A stretch of 48,632 nt of DNA from Planctomycetales bacterium (GCA_005239725.1 SBBM01000033.1:1-48632); one strand, 5' to 3'. Numbered from the stretch's first letter, positions 17,229 to 26,813 are shown. The notes: generated from the sequence alone by a model not told the origin. Program-made: numbers and translations.

Positions 17229-17684
17229 TTATTTTCTCTTATCGTATAAATAATCTCGCAACAATCCCCAGGTCTCTTTGCCTATTTTCCCGTCAACGCC
17301 CAGGTTATTTGCCCGCTGGAATGCCCGTATGGCATCGCGGGTTTCTTTGCCCATTTTTCCGTCAAGCGCCCCGGGATTATACCCGGCATTTTTCAATGCT
17401 ATCTGAATCTGCCTTACGTTCGGCCTGGCCTTTATTTCCCCGATAACCCTTTTCTTGACGAGCGGCTTTGCAACCGCTCTTTCTTCCGTCTCCGACTTAC
17501 TGCTTAGGGCCTCTTTTAAATTAATGATTTCCCGGTTTTTTTTCTGAAGTTGCGCCTCTAAAACTGAAATCTGGTTTTTAAGGCCCTGTATCGTAAGGTC
17601 GCTTTTTTTGCCCATTGTTGCGCATCCGGAAAACAAAAATAAAAACACACCAACTCCGAAAACATATGCTGTTTTTCTAAACAT
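17229..17684 (-). CDS. Lipoprotein with C-terminal peptidoglycan-binding domain (start revised to MFRKTAYVF)
   Basis: Lipobox FLFSGC; coiled-coil segment; PG_binding_1-like VRQIQIALKNAGYNPGALDGKMGKETRDAIRAFQRANNLGVDGKIGKETW; GGGGGAG SD before ATG 17684. Confidence 0.88.
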   Translation of the reverse strand: MFRKTAYVFGVGVFLFLFSGCATMGKKSDLTIQGLKNQISVLEAQLQKKNREIINLKEALSSKSETEERAVAKPLVKKRVIGEIKARPNVRQIQIALKNAGYNPGALDGKMGKETRDAIRAFQRANNLGVDGKIGKETWGLLRDYLYDKRK

Positions 17685-17719
17685 TTTACTCCCCCTTTTT
17701 GAGCACAATGAGTTTTTAT

Positions 17720-18499
17720 CTAGCGAAACCCCGCCGCAGGCGGGGCTGCCAGCATCAGCGCCTCTTTCAGCGTAAACCTGCCCTCATATAATGCCTTACC
17801 TACAATCACGCCCTCCAGGCCCTTGCTTTCAAACTTCTTAAGTGATTCGATATCCTTCAAAGAAGATATCCCTCCGGCGATAATTAAGGATATTTTGTAG
17901 TCAGAGAATTTATCCAGGTAACCCGATAATAAATCCACGTTTGGCCCTGAAAGTGTACCGTCCTTTGCGATATCCGTATAAATCACCTTGCTTATCCCGA
18001 TACGATACAGGTATTTGACAAAACTAAGGAGGGCATCGCCTTCGCCAGCATCTTCAAGCCATCCTTTTAAAGCAATCCTGCCCTTGGTTTTGACATCAAT
18101 ACTGACAATAATTTTATCTCCATACTTATTTACTGCTTTTTCAAGGAAATCCCTATCCTCAAAAGCGACTGTTCCCAATACAACCCGGCATGCGCCGATA
18201 TTCAAGGCCTCTTCAATATCTTCTTTTGTCCTTACTCCGCCGCCGAATTCAACCTTTGTTTTATCTATTCCCTCTTCTCTAAAAACTTCAGATATATTCT
18301 TTAGCAGCCCCAGGTTCTTAGGTGTCCCGCTAAATGCACCGTCCAAATCCACAACATGGATAAGCCCCGCGCCCTCTTTTGCCCAACGCAGCGCCATATC
18401 GGCAGGCCTTTCCGAATATACACTTTCCTGGTCGGGCTTACCCTGGTAAAGCCTGACTACGCGGCCTTCCTTTATGTCTACCGCAGGAATAACTAACAT
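17720..18499 (-). CDS. hisA: Phosphoribosylformimino-5-aminoimidazole carboxamide ribotide isomerase
   Basis: MLVIPAVDIKEGRVVRLYQG, VEFGGGVRT, IYTDIAKDGTLSGPN, IIAGGISSLKDI. Confidence 0.97.
   Translation of the reverse strand: MLVIPAVDIKEGRVVRLYQGKPDQESVYSERPADMALRWAKEGAGLIHVVDLDGAFSGTPKNLGLLKNISEVFREEGIDKTKVEFGGGVRTKEDIEEALNIGACRVVLGTVAFEDRDFLEKAVNKYGDKIIVSIDVKTKGRIALKGWLEDAGEGDALLSFVKYLYRIGISKVIYTDIAKDGTLSGPNVDLLSGYLDKFSDYKISLIIAGGISSLKDIESLKKFESKGLEGVIVGKALYEGRFTLKEALMLAAPPAAGFR
17721..17745. repeat. TAGCGAAAYCCCGC-type palindromic repeat, forming the hisA C-terminus and stop
   Basis: TAGCGAAACCCCGCCGCAGGCGGGG; related copies at 26814-26838 and 32485-32510. Confidence 0.65.
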
Positions 18500-19101
18500 A
18501 AGCTAATAAAGTTTTTCAGCATCGCTAAACCCACATCCTGGCTTTTCTCCGGGTGAAACTGCAAGCCGTATATATTGTCCTGCCAAACGATAGAAGCAAA
18601 ATCAATGCCGTAGTCCGTCGTAGCGGCAACTACAGCCTTATCCTCCGGCTTTGGATAAAACGAATGGCAGAAATAAACATAAGAATTATCCGGAACAACC
18701 TTTAACAGCGGGCATTCCCCAGATTTTTTTAAGGCATTCCATCCCATATGCGGCACCTTGATGCCATTTTTAACATCAAATTTCTTTACCTCGCCCGTAA
18801 ATATACCCAAACCCTTTGCTCCCGGTGATTCCGTGCTTTTCTCAAAAAGAATATGCATCCCCAAGCAAATCCCCAGGAACATCTTTTTGGCCCGGATGTG
18901 CTCTTTTAATTCCGGAATTAAACCCTGTTTCTCTAATTCTGCCACCGCATCGCCGAAAGCGCCTACTCCCGGCAGCACGACTTTATCGCATTTTCTAATA
19001 TCCGCCGGTTTATTGGTTACAAGCGCTTCTGCGCCCATAGATTCAATGGCCTTACGCACGCTGTGGATATTTCCCATGCCGTAATCAATAATCGCAATCA
19101 T
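18493..19101 (-). CDS. hisH: Imidazole glycerol phosphate synthase subunit HisH
   Basis: IIDYGMGNIHSVRKA, LPGVGAFGD, FLGICLGMHILFE, YGLQFHPEKS. Confidence 0.97.
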   Translation of the reverse strand: MIAIIDYGMGNIHSVRKAIESMGAEALVTNKPADIRKCDKVVLPGVGAFGDAVAELEKQGLIPELKEHIRAKKMFLGICLGMHILFEKSTESPGAKGLGIFTGEVKKFDVKNGIKVPHMGWNALKKSGECPLLKVVPDNSYVYFCHSFYPKPEDKAVVAATTDYGIDFASIVWQDNIYGLQFHPEKSQDVGLAMLKNFISLC

Positions 19102-19161
19102 TTTAATGAGCGCATAATTTACGGCAGCACGAAGTGCAACGTAAGTTACTTGCGCGAATTA

Positions 19162-19213
19162 ACCCCACACCCAGCCGACAAACTACATGGCTATGGTTTT
19201 CCGGGTGTGGGGT
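19162..19213. repeat. Intergenic palindrome ACCCCACACCC...GGGTGTGGGGT
   Basis: 11-bp perfect arms; shares ACCCCACACCCAGC with 44272-44285. Confidence 0.7.
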
Positions 19214-19281
19214 AAGTTCGGACTTATAAGTTATGTCGATTGCACTATCTCCAATATAATTCTCCATAACTTATACCCCAC

Positions 19282-19896
19282 TTAGTCTATTACGCCTTTT
19301 GTGGAAGGGACGCCTTTTCGGCGCGGGTCAATTTGGGTCGCCTGGTCTAAAGCGATGCCTAAGGCCTTAAAGATAGGCTCTAAAGTCGTATGCAAATCCC
19401 GGCTTATGGGGTCAACCTTGATATTTAAATTCATGCCCAGATGCTTGGCAAATGCCTCAAAGAAATGCTCGGTATCCTTAAACTCATAGCCATCCTCTTG
19501 CTCAGGAACAACTCTGGCTACCTTCATTGTGCCGGCTATCATCTTATAGGAACCCCTTCCGCTTATATCCACCGTTACAACCGCTACCACTTCTTCCATA
19601 GGCACGGAAAAAAAGCCGAACCTTTTAATCCCTTGTTTTTTACCCAGCGCCTTCTTAAAGGCCTCGCCCAGGACAATCCCGATATCCTCGTTTGTATGAT
19701 GAATGTCGATATTCAAATCACCCTTGGCATCAATATCCAAATCAAAGAATCCGTGAAAAGCAAATAAATCCAGCATGTGGTCCAATATGCCGATGCCGGT
19801 ATTTATTTTACTTGTGCCTTTGCCGTCAATATCCAATTTAACAGTTATGTCTGTTTCCCTGGTCTTCCTTTTTATAATTGCTTCTCTCTTTTTCAT
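19282..19896 (-). CDS. hisB: Imidazoleglycerol-phosphate dehydratase (start revised to MKKREAI)
   Basis: GIGILDHMLDLFAFHGFFDLDI, DIHHTNEDIGIVLGEA, HFFEAFAKHLGMNLNI. Confidence 0.96.
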   Translation of the reverse strand: MKKREAIIKRKTRETDITVKLDIDGKGTSKINTGIGILDHMLDLFAFHGFFDLDIDAKGDLNIDIHHTNEDIGIVLGEAFKKALGKKQGIKRFGFFSVPMEEVVAVVTVDISGRGSYKMIAGTMKVARVVPEQEDGYEFKDTEHFFEAFAKHLGMNLNIKVDPISRDLHTTLEPIFKALGIALDQATQIDPRRKGVPSTKGVID

Positions 19897-19918
19897 AATA
19901 TGCTTCTCCTGAATTTTT

Positions 19919-21145
19919 TTATTCGAACCTCGCCTTAAGCGAATCAAGATGCTGGTTTAAGCCTTCGATGCCGGCTATCTTTTCCAACGGCTCCTTGATT
20001 TTCTCAAGCGCCTTCCGGGAGTAGCCGATTATGTGGCTAGACTTGATAAAATCAAGGGCAGACAACCCGGAGAAAAACCTCGCGGTCCCGCCTGTGGGCA
20101 AGACATGGCTTGGCCCGGCAACGTAATCCCCCAGTGCCGTAGGACTGTAAGGACCTAAGAATATCGCAGCGGCATTCTTTATTTGCTTAACCAGTTTATT
20201 CGGGTTATTTACCAGGATTTCCAGGTGTTCAGGCGCGATTTTGTTGACAACCTCAACTGCCTGTTCCATATTCTTGGCCAAAATTATAAAACCGTTTATA
20301 TTATCAACTTGTGATTTTACTTCTTTAGCCAGGGCCTTGGAATTCGTAATCAATATTGCTACCCCCCCCGCATGCTCTGCCTGCGCCTTAAGGTCAGCAA
20401 TAATGAATTTCGGATTACTGTGGCGGTTGGCAAGTATAACAAGCTCTGTCGGCCCGGCAAGCATATCAATATCAACGTAACCGAAAAGCTGGCGTTTTGC
20501 CTCAGTTACGTAGATATTCCCGGGGCCGACTATCTTGTCTACGCGCGGTATGGTTTTTGTGCCATAGGCCATAGCCGCAATGCCCTGCGCCCCCCCTACC
20601 CGGTATATCTCGTCTACCTTCAATAAATTAGCGACTACCAGAATATGAGGATTAATATTCCCTTTTGCGTCCGGCGGGCTCATCAAAATTATCTTTTTTA
20701 CTCCGGCTATCTTTGCTGGGAGTGCGGTCATATAGACCGTAGAAACAAGAGGCGCTGTCCCTGCGGGAATATATATGCCTGCCTTTTCAAGCGGCTCATA
20801 ATTTTCCCCCAGGATAAAACCATCGGCATCCTTAATCCTCCAGGATTTCCTTAGCGTTCTACGGTAAAACCGGTTTATATTCTCAATTATAATTTTCAGG
20901 TTGGAAACAAAATTCTGGCTTATATTCTGGTAAGCACCGCTTATTTCTATCTCCGAAACCTTTAGCTGCCTGGGGGCTAACTTGACCTTATCGAATTTCT
21001 TGGTGTACTTTATGACCGCATCGTCCCCGAACAGGCGCACGTCTTCCAGGATTTGCTTTACCTTCTCTTCAATGCGCTTGGACCTTATGAACCTGCGGTT
21101 ATAAATCCTCTCCAGCTTCTTATTGTTAAAACGGATAATTTTCAT
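19919..21145 (-). CDS. hisD: Histidinol dehydrogenase
   Basis: AGIYIPAGTAPLVSTVYMTALPAKIAGV, VGPGNIYVTEAKRQLFG, DMLAGPTELV, QAEHAGG, GDYVAGPSHVLPTGGTARF. Confidence 0.97.
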   Translation of the reverse strand: MKIIRFNNKKLERIYNRRFIRSKRIEEKVKQILEDVRLFGDDAVIKYTKKFDKVKLAPRQLKVSEIEISGAYQNISQNFVSNLKIIIENINRFYRRTLRKSWRIKDADGFILGENYEPLEKAGIYIPAGTAPLVSTVYMTALPAKIAGVKKIILMSPPDAKGNINPHILVVANLLKVDEIYRVGGAQGIAAMAYGTKTIPRVDKIVGPGNIYVTEAKRQLFGYVDIDMLAGPTELVILANRHSNPKFIIADLKAQAEHAGGVAILITNSKALAKEVKSQVDNINGFIILAKNMEQAVEVVNKIAPEHLEILVNNPNKLVKQIKNAAAIFLGPYSPTALGDYVAGPSHVLPTGGTARFFSGLSALDFIKSSHIIGYSRKALEKIKEPLEKIAGIEGLNQHLDSLKARFE

Positions 21146-23778
21146 TTTAGGATTTCCTTTAGCCTCTCAAAAGCTGACGCGAAGTTTTCCGGCTTTCCCC
21201 CGCCTGCCTGGGCAAAATCAGGCCTGCCGCCGCCTGAACCTCCGATTGGCATGGCTATCTCTCTGATTATCTTTGATGCGTCCTTATCTTTTTGAGTTAA
21301 ATCTCCCGTTACCCCCACTACCAGCAATGCCTTGCCGTCTTTCTTTGAACCTAAGGCAATAATGGAATTTCCCGTCTTCTCTTTGATTAAATCAACCGTC
21401 CTGCGCAATAAATCCATATCCGCATCGGCAATAACATCGGTGATAACCCTGATACCGTTTATTACCTGCGCGTTGTTAAGGAAATTATCCACCGAATCTT
21501 TTATATTGCCCAGTTTCTCCGTGCTCTGTTTTTTTTCCAATTCTTTTATGCGCGACAATTTTGCCTGAATCTGTTGAGGTATCCTATCTTTTTCCACGTT
21601 TAAAATTGATTCTACCTCAGAGATAATCCTTTCATTTGCGTTAATCACTTTATATGCGAAGGCTCCTGTTGCCCCCTCTATCCTTCTTACGCCGCTGGCG
21701 ATGGAACCCTCATGGGTTATCTTAAAGATGCCGATTGAGCCGACCGCATCCAGGTGCGTTCCGCCGCATAACTCTTTGGAAACATCTCCGATCGAAATTA
21801 CGCGCACTCTTCCTTCATACTTATCCCCGAAAAATGCCAGCGCCCCCGTCTTTTTCGCCTCTGCCAATGTCTTTTGTTTAACAACAACCGGATAATTATT
21901 TATTATCCAGTTATTTACCGCCTCTTCCACTCTCTCCAATTCCTCTTTATCTATTGCCTTAAAATGCGTAAAGTCAAAACGTAATCTATCTTCGGCTACA
22001 AGCGAACCCTGTTGTTGCACGTGCTGGCCTAAAACCTTGCGCAATGCTGCTTGTAAAAGATGGGTTGCGGTATGGTTTCTGGCGATAGAAAGCCTGCGTC
22101 CGATATTTACCTTTGCCGCAACAGTATCGCCTTTTTTAAAGGTGCCCGCCTTAACCATTCCTATGTGCACCACTGCTTTCCCGGATTTTCTTGTATCCAG
22201 CACCTCAAATATATTTTTCCCTTTTACTATTTCTCCTCTATCACCGACTTGCCCCCCCGATTCAGCGTAAAACACGGTCTTATCCAGGATTATTTTTGCC
22301 TCTTCCCCGGAGGATACCTTCTTAACTGCCGAATTATCCTTTATTATCTTTAATATTTTTGCGCTGGTTTCACAATCCTCATAACCCAAAAATTTAGTCT
22401 CTTTTACATCTACATCTAAATCTTTAATATCAAAAACATCTCCCCTCATACTGCTGGTAAGTTTGGAGCGGCTCTTTTGCTTTTCTAATTCCTGGTTAAA
22501 AACCCTCTCTAAATCAACGAAGTCCGCTTGGTAAAATTTAATATTCTGTTTACTCAACCAGTCTTTTGTCAATTCCAGAGGAATTCCATGGGTATCATAG
22601 AGATTAAAAGCAATTGCCCCTGCGGATTCAGGGTCAGGATTTTTAATTAGTTGGCGGAATTTCTCTTTAAATAAAACGTCACTTGAATTCAAAACTGAAA
22701 TAAAATTTTTCTCTTCCGCCAGGATGACCTGGGAAACATTTTCCCTGCGCTTCCCTAAATCCGGATACGGTTCTTTCATAATCTCAGCTAACACCGGAAC
22801 CAGCCTATATAAAAATTCATGTTTTATGCCCAGAGATTTTAGATGTAATATGCTTTTACGGATAATCTTGCGCACCACATAACCCCGCCCCTCGTTAGAA
22901 GGCAAAATCCCGTCATAAACCGCAAAGGTTACCGCGCGGATATGGTCTGCGATCGCATAAATTAATTCATTCTTAGGGACAGCCCCCTTCGGGGACAGTC
23001 CCTCTTCAATTTCTTTTATCAGTGGCTTAAATAAATCCGTCTCAAAGTTATTCGGCGCGCCCTGCATTACCGCAGCCAACCGCTCCAAACCCATTCCGGT
23101 ATCAATGTTCTTATTCGGCAGTGGCTCAAGTACCCCTCCGTCTTTGCGGTTAAACTGGGTAAAAACCAGATTCCAGACTTCAGTAAACCTGCCGCAACTG
23201 CAGGAAGGGTTGCAGTCAGGTTTTTTGCAGCCTGTATCGTTGCCGAAATCAAAAAATATTTCCGAGCAGGGGCCGCATGGCCCGTTTGGTCCTTTTTCCT
23301 TTGCTTGAGAAGGCCAGAAATTTTCTTTGTCCCCTAATTTTACAATTTTATCTGCCGGAATTTTTATTTTGTCCTTCCAGATTTTATATGCTTCATTATC
23401 GTCTTTATATACCGAAACCCAAAGCCTGTCTGCCTTAATCTTAAGTTCTTCGGTCAGGAATTCCCATGCCCAGGCAATCGCCTCCTCTTTAAAATAATCC
23501 CCGAAAGAAAAATTCCCCAGCATTTCAAAAAATGTATGGTGGCAGCAGGTTTTGCCGACTTTTTCTAAATCGTCGGTGCGTAGGCACCTCTGGGAAGTTG
23601 CCGCGCGCTTAAAGCCAGAATCATAACCCATAAATTCTTTTTTAAACTGATTCATGCCTGCGGGAGTGAATAATATGGTAGGGTCATCCCAGGGAACAAG
23701 AGAATCGCTTTCGACTATCCGGTGTTTTTTGTCTTTAAAAAACCTCAGGAATTTTTCTCTTAAAATATCCGCTTTCAC
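21142..23778 (-). CDS. alaS: Alanyl-tRNA synthetase
   Basis: LREKFLRFFKDKKH, LVPWDDPTILFTPAGMNQFK, NHTATHLLQAALRKVLG, LCGGTHLDAVGSIG, GGGRPDFAQAGG. Confidence 0.97.
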   Translation of the reverse strand: MKADILREKFLRFFKDKKHRIVESDSLVPWDDPTILFTPAGMNQFKKEFMGYDSGFKRAATSQRCLRTDDLEKVGKTCCHHTFFEMLGNFSFGDYFKEEAIAWAWEFLTEELKIKADRLWVSVYKDDNEAYKIWKDKIKIPADKIVKLGDKENFWPSQAKEKGPNGPCGPCSEIFFDFGNDTGCKKPDCNPSCSCGRFTEVWNLVFTQFNRKDGGVLEPLPNKNIDTGMGLERLAAVMQGAPNNFETDLFKPLIKEIEEGLSPKGAVPKNELIYAIADHIRAVTFAVYDGILPSNEGRGYVVRKIIRKSILHLKSLGIKHEFLYRLVPVLAEIMKEPYPDLGKRRENVSQVILAEEKNFISVLNSSDVLFKEKFRQLIKNPDPESAGAIAFNLYDTHGIPLELTKDWLSKQNIKFYQADFVDLERVFNQELEKQKSRSKLTSSMRGDVFDIKDLDVDVKETKFLGYEDCETSAKILKIIKDNSAVKKVSSGEEAKIILDKTVFYAESGGQVGDRGEIVKGKNIFEVLDTRKSGKAVVHIGMVKAGTFKKGDTVAAKVNIGRRLSIARNHTATHLLQAALRKVLGQHVQQQGSLVAEDRLRFDFTHFKAIDKEELERVEEAVNNWIINNYPVVVKQKTLAEAKKTGALAFFGDKYEGRVRVISIGDVSKELCGGTHLDAVGSIGIFKITHEGSIASGVRRIEGATGAFAYKVINANERIISEVESILNVEKDRIPQQIQAKLSRIKELEKKQSTEKLGNIKDSVDNFLNNAQVINGIRVITDVIADADMDLLRRTVDLIKEKTGNSIIALGSKKDGKALLVVGVTGDLTQKDKDASKIIREIAMPIGGSGGGRPDFAQAGGGKPENFASAFERLKEILK
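22976..23002. repeat. GGGACAGTCCC-type palindromic repeat inside the alaS coding sequence
   Basis: GGGACAGCCCCCTTCGGGGACAGTCCC; related copies at 46306-46334 and 48361-48412. Confidence 0.75.
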
Positions 23779-23810
23779 CCCGATCTTCCTCTCTTCCCCA
23801 TACCCTTCTT

Positions 23811-23829
23811 AGAAAGGGCGGGATTCATA
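23811..23829. repeat. Solo copy of the AGAAAGGGCGGGRTTCAT repeat found at the GIY-YIG cassette edge
   Basis: Matches 16457-16474 except for one base (A/G). Confidence 0.6.
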
Positions 23830-24297
23830 CTAAATTCTTATCTTATTTATCGTATCAATAACAACATCCGGCGAGAAGCCCCGGCGCAAAAGATATGCGT
23901 AAACACGGCTCTTTGCCTTTTGCGGTTCAACACCCTTTATCCTGCTTAATTTCTCTGCGGCCGCTTCTGCGACAATATCCGCTTCCGCGTAATCCCGCCT
24001 TACTTCCCTTATGCTGCTTTCGATAATTTCCTTATCTATTCCTTTTACCCTTAACTCTTCTTTAAGCCTGCGCAAACCCAGGGGTTTTTTTATCCGGGAT
24101 TCAATCCAGGCGCGGGCAAATTCATCATCATCAATGAATTTTTTTTCTTTTAAGAATGCGACTGTTGCGTTAATTACCTGTTCGGGAAATTTTTTCTTTT
24201 TCAGGCGTTCGGAAATTTCCTTTTCGCTGCGCAACCGGAATTTAAGGAGTAAAAAAGAATACTCTTTGGCTTTCTGAAACGTCGCTGCTTCATTCAC
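23830..24297 (-). CDS. recX: RecX family regulatory protein
   Basis: LLKFRLRSEKEISERLKKKKFPEQVINATVAFLKEKKFIDDDEFARAWIESR...RRGFSPDVV. Confidence 0.9.
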   Translation of the reverse strand: MNEAATFQKAKEYSFLLLKFRLRSEKEISERLKKKKFPEQVINATVAFLKEKKFIDDDEFARAWIESRIKKPLGLRRLKEELRVKGIDKEIIESSIREVRRDYAEADIVAEAAAEKLSRIKGVEPQKAKSRVYAYLLRRGFSPDVVIDTINKIRI

Positions 24298-25738
24298 TTT
24301 CTTTTATCAGGAAATACCCGCGGCCGGTCCGCACCAACGCATCGCCATGTAATTTCTTGGTGAGTTTCTCGTAATCGGAAACACTTTTTACGGGCTGCTT
24401 GTTTATTTCCAAGATTACATCTCCGGGAATTATGCCTGCCTGGTCTGCCTGGGTTCCCGGCGCAACATCCACCACGACTACGCCGGATTCTTCCTCAATC
24501 CGGAATTTTCTTACATTCTCGGGAGTCAAAGCTTCTGCTTCTAAACCGCGCCAGACACCAGAAGAAACACCTTCGATTTTTTCTAAATCATCGGGCCTCT
24601 CTCCGATTTCGACTTCCAGCGAAAATTCTTTTTTATCACGCAGCACCGTAACTTTTATTTTCTTGCCAACTTCGGCGCTGCCCACAATACTCAATAGCTC
24701 TCTTACATTATTAATTGTTTTATTGTCAAACCCTTTGATTATATCGCTCTCTTTTATTCCTGCCTTCTCTGCCGGGCTTTTCGCCAGGACCTTTGCCACC
24801 AAAACTCCGTTTTTATCGGGCAAGCCAAAGTAAGCAGCCATATCGCTGGTCAAATCTTGTACCGTAACACCCAGCCAGCCGTAGAGGACTTTTTTGCCTT
24901 CAATCAAACGGGATATAATCCTCTTTGCGTTATTTATAGGAATAGCAAACCCTACTCCCTGATATCCCCCGCTGGTAGAGAATATCGCAACATTAATGCC
25001 GACAATTTCTCCTCTGAGGTTAACCAGGGGCCCGCCGGAATTACCCGGATTGATGGCAGCATCCGTCTGGATAAGGTCATTGTAATCCTTATCCCTTGAA
25101 AGGGCCCTGCCTAAAGAACGGTGTAAGGCGCTGATTACGCCTACGGTTACTGTGGGCTCAGGGTTTTCCATGGCAAAACCGAATGGATTACCGATAGCCA
25201 CCACCCATTGCCCTATCTTCAAATTTGAAGAATCGCCCAGCGTTACCGCGGGAAGGTTGCGGGCATTTATTTTTATTATTGCCAAATCCGAACGTTGGTC
25301 CTGTCCCTTAACTTCAGCCTTAAATTCCCTCCCATCCGGCAGAGTCACCTTGATCTTATCCCCATCCATAATAACATGCTCATTGGTTAATATGTAACCA
25401 TCCGGGTCAATTATAACCCCCGAGCCAAGCCCCATTTCTTTATACTCCCGCTCCGGCATCTCGCCCATAAAATCTTCAAAAAATTTACGGAAGGGGTCAT
25501 CTTCCCCGAACGGAGATTTACCTCCCGGATAATTGAAATAAAACCTTCTGCCGCTTCTGACCTTAGTCGTATGCTCTGAACTTATAGAGACAACAGCCTT
25601 CCCGGCAATATTAGCTACCTTGACTATCGCCTCTTCCATGTCAGCCATTTCCGAAAAAGAAAAGGCTGCGCCGGTAACAATGAATGTCATCAAAAGAGTC
25701 AAACCAGAAAATATCCCTCTTCTTTTCATTTTTGGCAC
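24290..25738 (-). CDS. DegP/HtrA (Do) family serine protease with two PDZ domains
   Basis: GSGVIIDPDGYILTNEHVI, SDLAIIKI, QTDAAINPGNSGGPLVNLRGEIVGIN; two PDZ GLGF-like regions. Confidence 0.95.
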   Translation of the reverse strand: MPKMKRRGIFSGLTLLMTFIVTGAAFSFSEMADMEEAIVKVANIAGKAVVSISSEHTTKVRSGRRFYFNYPGGKSPFGEDDPFRKFFEDFMGEMPEREYKEMGLGSGVIIDPDGYILTNEHVIMDGDKIKVTLPDGREFKAEVKGQDQRSDLAIIKINARNLPAVTLGDSSNLKIGQWVVAIGNPFGFAMENPEPTVTVGVISALHRSLGRALSRDKDYNDLIQTDAAINPGNSGGPLVNLRGEIVGINVAIFSTSGGYQGVGFAIPINNAKRIISRLIEGKKVLYGWLGVTVQDLTSDMAAYFGLPDKNGVLVAKVLAKSPAEKAGIKESDIIKGFDNKTINNVRELLSIVGSAEVGKKIKVTVLRDKKEFSLEVEIGERPDDLEKIEGVSSGVWRGLEAEALTPENVRKFRIEEESGVVVVDVAPGTQADQAGIIPGDVILEINKQPVKSVSDYEKLTKKLHGDALVRTGRGYFLIKESE

Positions 25739-25749
25739 CCCCTGCTTTC

Positions 25750-26775
25750 TTATGTGATACTGATCTTTTTCCTTACTTCCTTTTCTATATCATCCTGCAG
25801 CTTCGGCTTCTCTTTTAATAATTTTATGGCGGCATCCCTCCCCTGGCCGATTTTTTCATCCTTAAAAGAAAGCCAGGTCCCGCTCTTCTGCACCACCTCA
25901 AGATTAATGGCGGCATCTATAACGCTGCCTGGCCTATTCATCCCCTCATCGTGAAGTATTTCAAACTCTGCCTCTTTAAACGGAGGGGCGACTTTATTTT
26001 TTACCACCTTTACCCTTACCCGGTTGCCGATTACATTATCTCCTGACTTAAGGGTAGCGATCTTGCGCAGGTCCAGCCTTACCGAAGCATAAAATTTAAG
26101 CGCCCTTCCGCCGGGTGTCGTCTCCGGCGAGCCAAACATAACCCCTATTTTTTCTCTTATTTGATTAATAAAAATAACGCAGGTGTGCGATTTACTTATG
26201 GCGCCGGTTAGCTTTCGCAATGCCTGCGACATAAGCCGCGCCTGTAAGCCCATATGCGACTCGCCCATCGCACCCTCAATTTCCGCCCGGGGAGTAAGCG
26301 CGGCAACAGAATCAATAACCACCAAATCCACGGCATTTGAGCGCACCAGCGTTTCGGCAATCTCCAACGCCTGTTCCCCTGTATCAGGCTGGGAAATCAA
26401 AAGGTCATCCAGGTTAACCCCTAATTTCTTGGCATATGTAGAATCAAAGGCATGCTCTGCGTCAATAAATGCGGCTACCCCGCCTTTTTTCTGGATTTCC
26501 CTTATGGCGCATAATGTAACCGTGGTTTTACCGGAAGCCTCAGGCCCGAATATTTCGATTACCCGGCCGCGCGGCAGACCCCCTACGCCTAAAGCGCAAT
26601 CCAGGGTAAGCGCGCCTGTAGGGATCACTTCCACCTGGACTATTACCCTGCCGCCCAATTTCATAATTGAGCCTTTGCCAAACTGTTTCTCTATCTGGGA
26701 AAGCGCCAATTCCAGGGCCTTTTGGCGGTCAGAAACATCGCGCGAATCTTTCTTCTCAACCTTCTCAACAACCAT
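25750..26775 (-). CDS. recA: Recombinase A (start revised to [16 protein letters not shown])
   Basis: [113 protein letters not shown]. Confidence 0.98.
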   Translation of the reverse strand: MVVEKVEKKDSRDVSDRQKALELALSQIEKQFGKGSIMKLGGRVIVQVEVIPTGALTLDCALGVGGLPRGRVIEIFGPEASGKTTVTLCAIREIQKKGGVAAFIDAEHAFDSTYAKKLGVNLDDLLISQPDTGEQALEIAETLVRSNAVDLVVIDSVAALTPRAEIEGAMGESHMGLQARLMSQALRKLTGAISKSHTCVIFINQIREKIGVMFGSPETTPGGRALKFYASVRLDLRKIATLKSGDNVIGNRVRVKVVKNKVAPPFKEAEFEILHDEGMNRPGSVIDAAINLEVVQKSGTWLSFKDEKIGQGRDAAIKLLKEKPKLQDDIEKEVRKKISIT

Positions 26776-26813
26776 GTCAAACCTCCTCGGGTAAAAATGC
26801 CGGCTGGCGTTTA

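Noticed and set aside
23067-23252. Minus-strand 61-aa ORF within alaS
   Set aside because: Overlapping alternative frame of alaS; no support.
26183-26794. 203-aa plus-strand ORF opposite recA
   Set aside because: Antisense shadow of recA.
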